Below, one piece after another: positions 23,601 through 38,600 of a stretch of DNA of 64,000 nt (position 1 is the stretch's first letter; every line of letters begins with the position of its first letter). The translations under genes were made by a program, and so were the position numbers. Below the pieces are notes generated by a model. It saw only the letters and a list, made by a program, of their open reading frames with translations, was not told the origin of the DNA and ran no database searches. This DNA is from Pieris napi (taxonomy: Eukaryota > Arthropoda > Insecta > Lepidoptera > Pieridae): positions 5,084,001 to 5,148,000 of the forward strand of contig NC_062257.1 of assembly GCF_905475465.1 (NCBI RefSeq), read 5' to 3'.

Positions 23601-26600
23601 GCCTATTAGATTTAAAAATGATCATGAAACAGATTCAGAAATCTGAGGCCAAGACCTAAAGAGGTTGTAACGCCACTGATTTATTTATTTTATAAACGTT
23701 TGTAAAAATACAGAGCGTGCAAAGCGCGTGACGGTCCGCGGCGAGGAAGGTTCATCCAACGATGGAACGAAACGCGACGAAGAGGAATGGCCCCTCAAAG
23801 AAGTGGTGTTCCTTGAAGATGTGAAGAGCGTTCCACTCGGACGGGTTTTAAAGGTCGACGGCGCATATGCGGCTGTCAGATTCCCATCGGTTGGCAAAGA
23901 TGGAAAGGAAATTGTACCAACGCCCGATGATTGGACGACGCTGCTGCAGGACTGTCGGTTAGTAAGGAAAGATGACTTGGTCGCTGTGAAGTGGGGAACT
24001 GGAGGAGCTGCCGGTCCACGTGGCCCGGATTGTCTTCAGCGTATGCCGAGAAAGATCTCGTTACCTCCAGAATTGCAAGTTATTACTATTGCGGTGAGTT
24101 ATTATATATTATTAGTATCACTTATAGTTATCCGTATCACCTCGACGTCCGTCGTTCCACAACTGAGCGTTTTTCAAGGCAGTTTTTGCCGCGCACAACC
24201 ACTATGAGGAACCAGCTGCCCACTGAAGTATTTCCGAACCAATTCGACTTAGGGTCCTTCAAGAAAAGAGCGTACCAATTCTTGAAAGGCCGGCAACGCA
24301 CTCGCGAGCCCTCTGGCATTGAGAGTGTCCATGGGCGGCGGTATCACTTAACATCAGGTGAGCCTCCTGCCCGTTTGCCCCCCGTTCTATAAAAAAAAAA
24401 AACAAAAGATTAGAACGTGTAGGTACTTTAGACTTTTAAAATCTACTGAGGTTAGGTTAGTAACAAGTCCGTTCCGCACGAAGTCTCGAAGTAAAAGTGA
24501 GTCAACGCCGGTTTTGCCACGCTTTATATAGGTTTCTGCTACAAGATGGCGTTAGTCCGCTAACAATATTATATATATTGGCGAAAAATATTCTTTCTAA
24601 ATTGGACGTAAATGTATCTTCGCAGTCTTATAAACTATAGTCGACGCATTTTAAACAGTCGTCGGGCAATGAATGTCACTGATAGTAGGAATGTGCACGC
24701 AATGCAACCCGTTACCAGCGCACGCGCTCTGACTCCTGATTGGTCGTTACGAGTAAGGGTTGTTGTATTCTATAAATATAAGATTTTTTGTTACGACACT
24801 ACATTACTTACACTTCGTTACGCAATACGTACAATGGTGAATTTATTTCCTTACGTGGTTTTGAAAAAAAAAAAAATATTCCTATTATTACTTAACAACA
24901 TTATTTAGCATATCGATCGTAACTATCCCGTTATCGATATGCACCTCTACAATTCTTACGCACATCACTACACCTCTCCATAAAACCTGTAAGTGCGAGC
25001 GAGACAGACAGATAAATATGACCTCAGTTCATAATGCGTCGACTATAGTTACTTAATATAGTATTGGTTTTATATATTAAATTCTAAATTGAGAGTTTCT
25101 TTACTAAACTCTTGGCGGATTCGGTTCTAAATGATAACCTGAGATTTTTAAACTTAAATTCTTTTATTAAGATTTTTTTTAATTACGTCAAATTAATGTC
25201 TAATAATTTGCTTTGTTTTTTAAGAATTTTCTTATATTTCAAGTAAGCTAGTTTCTCGAAACGAAAAGCTTTCTCTTTAAAAAATCTGTGTACTTTTAAA
25301 TTAGGAATGACTACTAATTATTGTATATATTATTTATTGATTAATTATTGTATATATACTGAAACAGGTGGATAATCGTGGCGTACACGCCGTTGTACGT
25401 AGACCGGGCGGTGCGTTAGCGTACGCGGTGTACGCTGTGGGAACGACGCGAGCTCTCACAGATAGCGTATTCCCGACGGACCACACAGCTCTATTGGGAC
25501 ACTCAAATGGACATTCTATACAACTCACTACCGCTGCGGAAGTAAGGCTTTAATATTTGTTTTTTTTTTAGTGAAACTGATATTCAATTTTCAGTTGAAT
25601 TTAAATCATTACTTGTTTTTTTTAATGCATTTTTAGTTACATACATTTTTTTACAACATTATTTTAGTTCAATAAAACAAATATCTACTATAATAAAAAA
25701 TAGAGATCGTAGACAATTAAGGGTTGTATATATTATTGTATGCTGTATCATAAAAATATAAAAACAAATAATTTGTTTAAAAAATAAAAAAATTTTTTGG
25801 GGTGGTCACCCCTTATCAGTTAGGGGGTTTGAAAGATTGATAGAAACCGATTCACAGACTTACTGAATATGCATTAAAAATTTCATAAGAATCGGTCGAG
25901 CCGATTCAGAGGAGTATGGGAAAGAACATTGCGACACGAGAATTTTATATATTAGATTAACTCATAAATCATTCAAAAACAAAATGGAAACGAACATATT
26001 GTTATGCGAATTTCGAAGTTAATGAAATTGGTATTTTTGAAAGCGCTCAAAACGAGATTTACATTTATCAGAACCATACTACATTTATCATAAGCGACTG
26101 TGATTCATAAGATTTCTCTTTCAGGGCAGCGAACCAGTGGTAATGATGCTAGACGGCAACAACGCCCTTTACCCCATAGCACGTGACTGCGTGGGAATGG
26201 TTCGTGAACCGCCGCCATTGAACCTCGCGCCCGCCCGAGCGATCACTGCGCACGCGTTGCCTCTGCACCCACACGGCGCGGCTCATTCCTCTCACGCGCC
26301 GCTTAAGTCCCAGGTATTTAATTGTTCTTTGCTTCAAATCTAAATAATTTACTACCCATTTAAGGTTTGTATGTTTATAAATATTTTTCACATTGAATCA
26401 CCGTTATTCAATTAGGAAAAGATATAAATTTGTAAGCTTTTTCTGCAATTTAGTAATATGTTATGGTAAAATATAATCGCACCATACATATTATTAAATA
26501 ATTATTCCAGCATATTCAAATAGAGAATTGACAAATTTATTTATATTGTCTTTGATTGACATATTCTTTACACATTTAAAGAAAATAACTTTTTTTTTAC

Positions 26601-29600
26601 CGGATTAAAAAGTGAATAAAATTTTAATTAATTTATAGATATTTAAAATTAAATTAAATCTTTCTTTGAGATATTTTTATGTTGTTTTTTTTTCAAAGGT
26701 TGCACTAATAATAATAGTCCCCGAGCCTCAACTGATGATGCCGCGAGTGCTGCGTTGTGATCTCGATGGACTTCGGCAGTTGTTGCATCAACTCGAAACT
26801 GATAATAACAGTAAGTTATAAAGTCTACGTCAAATATCCTTCGAGAGAGGGAGCGCTTTAGAAGGTAGAAGAGGGTAGAAGTTGGGGAGTAAATAGGAGA
26901 AGATATGCCCAACTCCTACCTCCTATATATTGCACCGGAGGTTTTTGTGTGTACCCTCTGTAATGCGGCTTTGTAGGAACTACACGAGGTGGTTTTAGTG
27001 GGTATTGCTCACCCAGTCTCTTAATAGCAGAGATTTTGGCGTGGGTCGAGTTCTACATACCCCGTGCAACTTTTGAGGGCAGGGGATGCGCAAATGCATT
27101 TAAAAAAAAGGGTGCGTGTACTTGTGTACGCGCGTAAGAAGTTATACTTATTTGGCATTATTAAAAATAGTTTTTGATTGCATGCAAATAATTAATTACA
27201 ATTAAATAATCAAAGACTGGAAAAGGAGTCATTATAGAATATAGTCAATAAAGTTCAGTTTACATTTGAAAAATTAAATAAATATTTATTATTATTCTCT
27301 TACATTAAGTGTAACATAAATTCTATTATTATTCGAATGTTGTTTTTCAATTATGTCCAATGCCGTAGCATGTTCCGTGGGCAACTTCAATCTGTTAATT
27401 TTGTGTCACGGTGCGCGCGTCGTAAAATTTCACTCTCATCAATTATTCATAACGCGCCTAAAGAAGTATAACTTCAAAAAGTCAAATATCCTTTTGGACA
27501 TCTTATATTTTCCTAGTTATTTATACATATAGATACACATACAGCCAGACATAGATATATAAATATCTGTTCGAGACGTTGATTCGCGCTATGTCTGTAG
27601 GGATATAATATAAAAACGCCGGGGTGGTGTTATAAAAAAAAATCTACAAACAATATATGTACTTACAATATTTGTCTCACAAACCTAGAATAAAGTTGAA
27701 CGTAGACGTACGTGTACGTATACGCGTGCGCTTTGAAAACAATACATGCCTTTACGACTACTGTACAAATACTGATTTTAATTTTGTTGTATTATTTCAG
27801 AGCAACAAATATTATCAATTCTTCAAGAGCGTTGTGATGGCAATAGAAATATTTTACACGCGTGCGTTCATATGTGTTCGCCAACGTCAAACAAGGAGCC
27901 TGATATAGGTATGTCATTATTTTCTTTGGAGTAATATGTTTTTACTAGCAGACTCGGCCAAGCGTTGCTGTGGCTAAGGTTTTTGTTATATTACATAGTA
28001 GTAAACTATTCAAGGGAAACGGTAGGAGAACAACAGTCATGGGGATCACCATGCTTTTTATATATATTTTTTGCATGCTTATGTGAAACCTTGGTACTTT
28101 CAACACAGCGCCATCTGTTAGAATTGTGTCAAATTACATTGCAGGTATAAATTGACATGTAAGCTTTTAAGTTGGATCAAACTACACACGGTGTGCAAAT
28201 TTGATTGATATCGGTTCGGTAGTTTAGGAGTCCATAGCGGACAAACAACGTGACACGTAATTTATATATATTGAGATATATATTTATCAGAAAATAATGA
28301 AATGATGTTTACAGTAGATAATCCATCAGTGCCTACAGTTCCGAACCCCTCAAGCGCAACTAACAATGAAGAAGCTGTTCCCGCTTTGTCCTGGCCTCCG
28401 GAGACCTTTGAAGCGTCGGGGGATGAAGATAGCTTGATGGGAATCTCCAATAAGTAAGCAGAACTTTCCAGAATTTAATAAACGTTTTCAAATATTAAAA
28501 CTAAAGAAATATTAGTACACTTATTAGAACGATTATATGAGATTTCACTTAACCTATTTGATAAGATTTAAAAATTGATTTAATTCTGTTCTATTTGGCT
28601 TTGAAAAATTTAATTTTTTATTTCAAAACTCGCCAATTCGCTTCTATAGACAAGATGGCGTGCCAACAATAGGTCGAAATTTCTAGAACGAAAACGTTGG
28701 AAGCCAAAACGCACTGTTCTTTTGCAACTCCGCCGCCATACACATAATTAATCCTTCGAGCCGTTTCTGCAGCTCTGAAAATTAATCAATAAAGCTTTTT
28801 ATAAATTTGACGAATAATTAAATGATCCTAATCCTTGGGATTGATTTGCTCCAGTTCAAACAATTTGTATGACAATACTTGGCGATTAAAAAGAGTGCCG
28901 GAAAGTTTCTTGCCAGTTCTTCTTGCCCGCTCTACGAACTGGTTGTAAATGTAAATTTACAATTAATTTAACTTCTTTTCTTGACGGTAAACAAGTACAC
29001 TTATAAACTTGACGTTTATAAGTGTACTTGTTTATCTATATGGATAAATATATTTTGAGTCTGCTAAGATCCAAGATGAAGAAAATCTAATGAACACCTA
29101 GATGCATTCTATATGTATTATGTATCTAAAGTCACAGTCTCGTCTTGAGCGCTGTCAAATGTGTCAAACTTCATACAAAAACATCGGTTGTCTGTAAAGT
29201 CGGTTTACTGACGATAGTTGAACGTGACAACGTCATAAGAAAATACTGATGGAATGGTTGCATTCTTCAAAAGAAAATTTTAATTTTAATTGTTTGATAG
29301 ATATTTTGTATGGATATAGAGAAGGACGTAAATGGAAATCACAATTAAATTGATCAAGTTACATTTATTTGTACGCATAAATACAATTATGTAAATTTTT
29401 TAACGAACGAACGCTGCCGAACGCGGAGGCCGATTGTGCCTCTTTGTCGCTCGTTCCGCGCTCTCGCTTGCACTTCAAGCCTTAAATGGAACGCCTCAGA
29501 GCGAGGTAACGCCACATGCGTGCAGCCGGCTCCATCGAATTATAAGACGTTGTCACGTCAAAAATGTTTTGACAGAACTAGATTTAAGTTTGATACACGT

Positions 29601-32600
29601 TCTAGAATACGGGGTTTAGATAATTGGCAAAGATTAATTTCACATTAATATGAATAATGATTTGTAGCAAAATGTCGAACAGCGGTAACGGGGCTGTGAG
29701 CGCGGATCCAGTTGAGAGGCGTGGCAATGCGCTCTCCGCCTTGAGGGCCCTTTGCGAGAGTACTGCCTTGCAACCATATCTGTTGCAACTTCTAACTGCC
29801 AAGTGAGTATATATGTGTTTCTTTCTTTTAAGTAATCTTAATATATATAAATTACGTGTCACGTTGTTTGTCCGCTATGGACTCCTAAGCTACTGAACCG
29901 ATATCAATCAAATTTGCACACCGTGTGTAGTTTGATCCAACTTAAAAGATAGGATAGCTTACATCTCTATTTATACCCCCAATATTGTTTTATTGCAATA
30001 TATTTGTTTATTATTTGATAGTCACAATTCTAACAGATGGCGCTGTGTTGAAAGTACCAACGTTTCACATAAGCTACAATTTAATGGCATAGCCACCATA
30101 AAGCATGGTGGTCCCCATGACTGGTATTCTCCTACCGTTTCCCTTGAATAGTTTGCTACTATGTAATATAATAAAAACCTTAGCCACAGCAACGCTTGGC
30201 CGGCCTGCTAGTTGAAATTATAAATAAAGTGTAAACTCTTTATAACGAAAATTCTCCTTAACGTAAAAAAGATATAATTTGGTTGGTTCAACACAAAACT
30301 CATACATTAATTCACTCTAACACCACAGTCATCTCTATAATGAATTATATATTATATGTATGTCTATTTAGACATCAACAACATACTTAAGTGTTATTGT
30401 TTTTATAATCAGCTTACAAAACTCCAGTTAAAACAATTTGTATGACAATACTTGGCGATTAAAATGAGTGGCGGAAAGTTTCTTGCCAGTTCTTCTTACC
30501 CGGTCTACGCCCTTGACTTGCGAACTGGTAGTAAATTTACAATTAATTTAACTTCTTTTTGACGATTCAAAAGTGTACTTATTTACATATATGAATAAAG
30601 ATAATTTGAATTTGGACCTGAACAAGTTGCGTTATAAAGAGTGTATTAATGTAAAACCAAACAAATTTAACACATTTTTATGCTATATATGGATTGTCGT
30701 TATACCGAATAACATTATAAAGAGTTCAGACTGTATAGTGTATATAATTTAGATCATGTTTTAAAACTTTACACAGTGAATAACTAATATTTATTACTAA
30801 ATCACTCAATAAAACAGGGATGGCATGGGTCAAACACCTCTAATGGCTGCCGTAGCCGAACGAGCGTATCGGGCGGCCTTAGCCATATTGGACGCAATAC
30901 GCGCGTGTGACGCGGACGAAACTCAACGGTCGGCGGCCATTTTCCCCCCCAACGCCCATCCAGATCATTCGCCGTTGTTGGTACTCTGCTGCAATGATAC
31001 ATGCAGCTTCACGTGGACCGGACAGGATCACATTAATCAGGTATTTTACGGAATTTTATTATATTTCCAGGAATAATATGGAAACTGGAATGTTTTATAC
31101 AATTCTATCACAATTAGAATGCATTTTGAAGTGAAACTTCTTTAGAATCGTTGTGATTTCAAACCGGATGCAACGGAAAAAGCGACAGTAAAAAGAGACA
31201 GACACATAAATTAATAGGATTTGGCGTGAGAGAGAGTGAGATAGGAGGCATTATACAGTGTATAAACTTTAAATTAGAGATTTGATGAAAATTAAATAAG
31301 TAAGTCAAGTAAGTAGTTTAATTATAAAATTAGATTATTTATCAATTTTATTTACAAATCATTAGTTATAGAAACTTTTTGAAGTGAAAACTTCGTACTA
31401 CACTTAATTAAAAGTTTATACACTGTATAATGCTTCCTATCTGATTTTCTCCCACGTTGGATCTTGTGAATTTATTTCAAACTTTTATTATTTTAGTTTT
31501 TACCAAATTAAAGATTGATATTAAAGTTATAAATAAAAATTTAACATTAAAATATATATTTTTTTTAAAGAAAAGCCTAAATCCTACATTTAGATAGAGA
31601 AAAAGTCTAATTTACATAATATCTTAATTATAAAAACTTTGTTTTTGAAGATTTCACTTCTACCACGTGTGAATTGGACACATGATATTTAATTTTTTTA
31701 CCAACGACTTTGTAGTTATCCTTTAATGTACCCAACGTTGCTTGTGTTAGGGATATTCCTGTCATGTTTTTAGCTTGTGTACAAAGTTTTTTGGGCAATT
31801 ATTTGCCATTCTATAGTTCTTGATGAACTCGGTTTATTTATATTTGTGCTATTTGAGACAGCGGAAATGAAGGTTATTTAGCATTCTTAAAGGCAGAATG
31901 TTGATGTTGTTTTAAACTATATTTTCTAATATCTAATATATAAAATTCTCGTGTCACAATGTTCGTTCCCACACTCCTCCGAAAAGGCACGACGGATTCT
32001 TATGAAATGTTTTATGCATATTCAATAAGTCTTCTGTCTTTCAAACCCCTAAGTGATAATGGGTGTCCACCCAAAAAAAAAATATTTTTATTTTCTAAGT
32101 TATTTTTATTGAATAAAAAAAATCCCTAGAAATAATATACATTGTCGGGTCAGCTGGTTAATTAATAATTAATATATATCGTAAAAAAATTCAACGTCGT
32201 TATTAAGCCACTTGAGCCCGATCACCAAGGCTTTACTAACATATTTCGTTATTAAAATAAAATAACTTTTTGGCATTTAATAATAATTTATTTTTTTCAG
32301 GACATTTTTGAATGCAAAACATGTGGTCTCACCGGGTCACTGTGTTGCTGTACTGAATGTGCTAAGGTAAGCTTTGTCTAGTATTTAATTTAAAAATGAT
32401 ACACGCCGTTGTTTTTTACAGCCTTTTCTCAGGTTTCGAATTGAGAATTGTAATCTAATATATAAAATTCTCGCGTCGCGGTGTTTGTGGTTAAACTCCT
32501 CCGAAACGGCTCGACCGATTCTCATGAAATTTTGTGTGCATATTGGGTAGGTCTGAGAATCGGACAACATCTATTTTTCATCCCCCTAAATGTTAAGGGT

Positions 32601-35600
32601 AGTCCACCCCTAAATATTTTATATTTTTTTCTGTTTTTATTTTTTTATGATACAGCATTAAAAATACATACAACCCCTAACTTTCACCCCTCTACGATCA
32701 ACCCCTATTTTTTTATTATAAATGATATACATGACAAAATGACGTTTGCCCGGTCAGCTAGTACTTTATATAGGTCTCTACTCAGGTACACCGCGCCCCG
32801 TCCGCTGTCAGACCAAACCTTTAGACTAGTGTGGAGAGAACTTACTTTGAACAACTATCTAGTAACTAGATAGTTGTTCCCAGGCCCTTTTATCAACTAG
32901 ATTCTAGTTGATAAAAGGGCCTGGGACTAGTGCTAGACAGGCTACTTCTAAATAATTTGCGATATTTGTTTTAAAATAAGTGTTGTTTGATGATTTGCTA
33001 TTTTAAAAGAGTACCGAGAGTTTTTTACGCCGGCTTTTTCTCTCGGCCTACACCCTCTGTCTTCTTTGCCGATGAGTAGGGATGCCTACAAATTCAAATT
33101 TAATGACGTGGAATAAGTGATACATGTATCTTATGTTCCATAATAAACAAATTTTATTTTTATTTTAACAATACATATATAACAATTTTTTTAGGTGTGC
33201 CACAAGGGACATGATTGTAAACTGAAGCGCACGTCTCCGACTGCGTACTGCGATTGTTGGGAGAAGTGCCGCTGCAAGGCGTTGGTGGGCGGGAGTTGGA
33301 CCGCGCGTTGCGATCTCCTGGCCAGGCTCGCTAGGGAGACACAATTGGCTACACACTTCAATTCTAGGTAAAAAATTATATTTGTATGTAATTAAATTGT
33401 TTGTAATTTAATTTTGACTTTACTTAATATTTGTTGTCACTATTTTGATAATTTTAAGAATTTCAAAACCCTTTGTCAATTCATATAATTACGGATGGTG
33501 GAACTTTTCTGAAATATGTATGTCGAATTGATAAGAGAGAATTGAGAACTTTTTGGTTTTTGATATTTGTAAAAATTTTAAAAAGGTTATTTATTTATTC
33601 ACACATCGTTACATTTATACAAAAACAAATAACATAATACAAAATTATATGGGATGCAATGGGCAGCCTAATCGCTAACAATCGATTTCTTACACGTAAC
33701 CCCAGAAAGGCAAAAAAAGAAAAAAAAGAAATATGATGGGTAAAGTACAAGAAGGGCATAACCAAATCATATAAAAATTATAGAACCTAACATCTAAAAT
33801 AAAAAAAGTTAAAATCTGTTAAACGACATCGAAGGGACTACTCATATTTGGTCGTAAAAACCGATAGTCGTAACAGCCGATGACGTTGTTAAGAACCTAA
33901 TACAATAAATAGACTTAGGGTCTGTTTCACAATGTACAGATAAGTTCTACATAAGTTCCAAATTAGCTATTTATTACTTATTGGTAGGATAAACACTATT
34001 GTTGCGTTTCACGACTGTCAGATAGCGCTATTCGTCGCATAAAGTCCATCATAAGTTATGAGTCCGATGAATGTCAAATAGCACAATTTATCTTCCAAAT
34101 AATTTATGTGTTGCATAGATATTTGGTACTTTATCCATACATTGTGAAACAGACCCTTAGAATTATTTTTTTCTGATTAGATTGACAATATAAATAAAAT
34201 AAAATTTTAAAAATATGCTCGAACTTGACTCAATCGCTTTAGTCGCTTACATATTTATTTATTTTTTGTCCAAAATGGCGGAATAGTTTTATGTACTTCA
34301 AGTGAAATGGAATTTTTGAAATAATAAATAACGTGCGTTCAGGTTGTAATATTTGTCTATTTATTGTTTAGAGGTGAATCGATCCTTCTGTTCCTGGTAC
34401 AAACTGTGGGTCGTCAAGCCGTGGAACAGCGTCAGTTCCGTGCTGGAAGTGGTCGTGCCCGTGCACCGCGGAAACAGCCTGGCTCTGATGCTGAGCTGGA
34501 TGTGCCGGACCACGACTTGGAGCCACCGAGATTCGCTAGAAGGGCACTGGTACATTTGTTGGGTGAGTGCTGTGTGTTTATTAGTGTCTGCAGTGGGGAT
34601 GTTTTTTAAAGTTGATAACACTTTTATTACAATACAAAGTCGTAGAATACAACATATGACAAATAGTAAACTTTACAGGGCAGCCAGTTCAAAAAAAAAA
34701 TGTGCGTGTACACACGTTAGAAGTGAAACTTCTTTATGACCTTATTTTTTGAAAAATTATCTATATGCAACTTTACAGAAATTGGTTAAATAAAGTTAAA
34801 TTAGATAAAGTTTAACAAAAGGCTTTTAATATCACAGACTTGAATACAAATAATACAATTATTTCATTTTACCTTATTACCACTAAGATTATTACAGAAT
34901 TTCATAAAATGTAATAGAATTTTTAGTATTATTGTTATCGTTATTATACATTTTTGTTATTAATGGTTTAGCATCTCTTTGAATCAACCCTGGTAGGGAC
35001 AAGAAAAAGACGCGCGTAACGGTCAAATGTGACGCGTAACCGAAAAATGTGACGCGTAACGAAAAAATGTTACACAAAATTTTTTTCCAACCCCGATAAA
35101 AAAGTTTCACTTCAATAATAAAATCATGTTAGTTTTTGTCATAACTATTTTAATTCATATTCTGTTATTATGATAATTGGCATACAAGCAAACAAAAGGT
35201 TTTGTTTGAAACAAAATAAAAATAATAACATTAAAATTACACAGTTTTCTAGAAAAATCACATGTTTCTATCAAATCCGTCACTTTATCGACTGATTAAT
35301 TTGAAATTTAAAACACGTGGATTTTTTTTTAATTTAGCCGTAATATTTAGTCCAATGTTGTATCCAAATATGTTAAAAAGTGGATTTTGGATTTTTTTTC
35401 AAATCCGACATTGTTCTACGATCATGACGAAATGTACCTGGTAACAAATAAATATCGTAATATTTTCACGTTTTATAATAAGGTCAATTTTTTTTAAATA
35501 CAAATAGTAACTTTAATTTCGATTAAATTAAATGTTTCCGTGAAATATCGTCCAATAGATTCCAAATCCATGATTATTTGTCATAATCATGACATTATAT

Positions 35601-38600
35601 TTTATGGTATCGTATTCCCAATAGGATTCCTCATCCTATCCATATCCTAACTTTCGTACCAACTGATGTGAAACTGATCTAAAATTATCGTGATTAATGT
35701 GTCCTTTTTTTAAATATTGTCCTGTGTTCATATGTTTTAATTCATAGTTTTGTTCCATATGTTTTGTTTTAATAACTTATGTATTTTTGCACTACTTGCC
35801 TTATCTAATTTTTTCTTCTCACATATTTGCCTGGAAGATATCGCTCGAAAGCGATAAGGCCGCCAGTTGACCTCCTTTTTATTGATTAATGTCAGTTGTA
35901 TTATATTTCTGTATGCGACGCAGTGTTAAAAAATAAATTTATAAATAATTTGTATTTTTATAAATTAAATTCCTGAACGAATCTATTATGTGTGCTTAAA
36001 TAAGCATGGTGCAAAACAATAATCATTTGTTTTTTCTAATAGGCAAATCAGTGATCACTGAACGATTGCGTCGAACCGCAATTTAAAATGTGTGTATAAA
36101 TATATAATTTTAAAAATGTATATTATTTTAAGGCGATTGGGCTGCGGTAGAAGCGGCAGTGATGTGCGGCTCCAGCACAAACGAAGAAGCGTCGGCTTCT
36201 CACCAGCAGTCTGGTACTACGCTATTGGACAAGTTCACCCATGCGCTTATAGTCAAGTGTACAAATGAGGTAATTCATATTAAATAATATTACGCTTAGG
36301 TTTCCTAGAAAAGCGGTGCCGTTAACTAACGGCCGTCTTTACTTTTTAACATAATGCAAAAAAACAATCGTTTTCGCTCGTCCAAGTCACGTTTCCACTC
36401 ATTGCATTAATTAAATATGGGCACCGCTTCACGCGAAAAACGTTGAACTAATGTTCATCACCGCTATGACGGCCGTCATGCAAATGACAGCACCCCTATT
36501 TGACGTTACGGTGACACTCAACGTTCTCTAGAAAACCTACTCCGATGTTATTTATAGACAACGTATGGGTGACGTCATACAACGTTACATTACGGCCGTT
36601 AGATAACGGCACCGCTTTTATAGGAAACCTAAGCTTTAGATTCTTATATTTATTTTTTTATACAATGAAATGATTCTACAATTCTTAAAATTTAAGGCAG
36701 TGAGTTATGTAATCTAAACTAACATTAGTTAAGTTATATATATTTTAGTTAATAATTAAAAGCGTAAACAATATCGCACACTTGAAGCCAGAATGAGCCG
36801 TTTAGTTTTTCCCACACTCATAAATTGTAATCATTCTCATTTCTGATAATGTCCAATAACATAAATCTCACTTTGATTGATGAACTCTTCAATAATTCAA
36901 GTTAGTTTTTTGCTAATTCAGCGTCGCAACACTACTAAATTTTAATGTTATCATAGTTATAATCTCATGTTTTAAACAATTCAAACAAAGAGTTTCATTT
37001 AACATATATTTGAACATACAACATACCACCAAACTTAATGTACTATGCAAGTTTTAAGTTATTTATTATAAGCCCCTTAATAGCTAGGTTGTAAGTCCGT
37101 AAAGTTGTTTTCTTAAATCAAATTAAAGGGGCCTCATAGCCTAGCGGTCTTATTAAGTGGCAGCTAGGTGAGGGGTACCGGATTCGATTCCCGGTTCGAG
37201 GGCAAGTTTTAATTTAATTTAAATTTGTTCTCGGCCTTTGGGAGGGTTGTGCGGTACCGGGCGAGTGCTTAAACCGTACATGGAGGACACGGTCGAATTT
37301 CTAAAGACAAGCACGAATTATAAAAAATCCTATACTTGACGCTGGCTAATGCACAAATCGTGCAAGAGCTATGTAAAAGTCCACGGCCGATATTGTCTTA
37401 GTTTTAGACATTGAATTATTTTGTTAAAATCTAAAGGAAGTTTAAATTCTTTTTAATTAGAATACACATATTTTTTACAGATGTTGGATACGCTCCTACA
37501 CACATTGATAAGAGAGCAGAAGAATGACACGATACCGGGACGTGCGGAACGCGCTCGTGAGGTGACGCGACGGTTCGTGCGTTCGGTCGCGAGGATATTT
37601 GTTATATTCAGCGTGGAAATGGCTCCAGGAGCTTCGAAGAAAAAGGGGTATGTGTAAAATATATATATATTTAGCCCTTTTAAGATACAAGTCGGTTATC
37701 GAAAGCTGGCGCGTTCAAAGTACTCACACTAATGCAATTTCACTATACAGTATGTTTAAAAATATGACTTAAAAAGTCAGTCTACAGTCTACTCTGGTTT
37801 TATTAAGGTTGGGTGGGTTGTAAATAAATAAAAATGTGTCAAATACATATCAATATTATGTGCATACGAGGGTGGATCCAAAAGTTCTTGTGTAAATAAT
37901 TTTTCATTTTTCGACATAAGCTCGATCTAGCTCAACACACTTCACTTTTACTTCACTAACTATTCTTTCAATACTCCTCTTAGAAACCCCAGTCGCATCT
38001 GATGTCAAATTAAATATAACATTTTTTCATTAAACTGTTTTTATTAAGATGCTTAAAATAAATACCAATAGTTAGGGTTAGACCAGTGTTGACCTAGTGG
38101 CTTTAGCGTGCGACTCTCATACCTGAGGTCGTAGGTTCGATCCCCGGCTGTGCACCAATGGACTTTCTATGTGCACATTTAACATTCGCTCGAACGGTGA
38201 AGGAAACCGACATGTCTTAGACCCAAAAAGTCGACGGCGTGTGTGAGGCACTGGAGGCTGATCATCTACTTGTCTATTAGATTGAAAAATGATCATGAAA
38301 GAGATTCAGAAATCTGAGGCCAAGACCTAAAGAGGTTGTAGCGCCACTGATTATATAGATATCTATAGTCATTTAAAATCATATTTTAATTGAATAAGAA
38401 ATATGTGTAAGGGAGCGTTCAAGTATTACGTCACGCAATTTTTGGAGATTATTGACCCCCCCCCCCCATTTAACGTGCCGTAACGTTTTTCTGTACCCAA
38501 GTATAGTAAACGTTTCGTGACCACCTAGTGACTATACCTAAAAGTGTAAAAGTACTGGAAAGTCGAAAATAATATTAACAATATCGTAACGTTGTAACAA

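Noticed and set aside
23991..24392. 133-codon plus-strand open frame
   Set aside because: Joins an off-frame part of exon 12, intron sequence and a LINE tail; not a gene.
32481..32873. 130-codon plus-strand open frame
   Set aside because: Covers a Helitron copy and the first hairpin; no domain.
34353..34739. 128-codon plus-strand open frame
   Set aside because: Out-of-frame overlap with exon 22; the true frame gives GESILLFLVQTVGRQ.
37135..37205. Possible tRNA gene
   Set aside because: Same head occurs inverted at 58915-59015 with an identical SINE body; the stem is imperfect.
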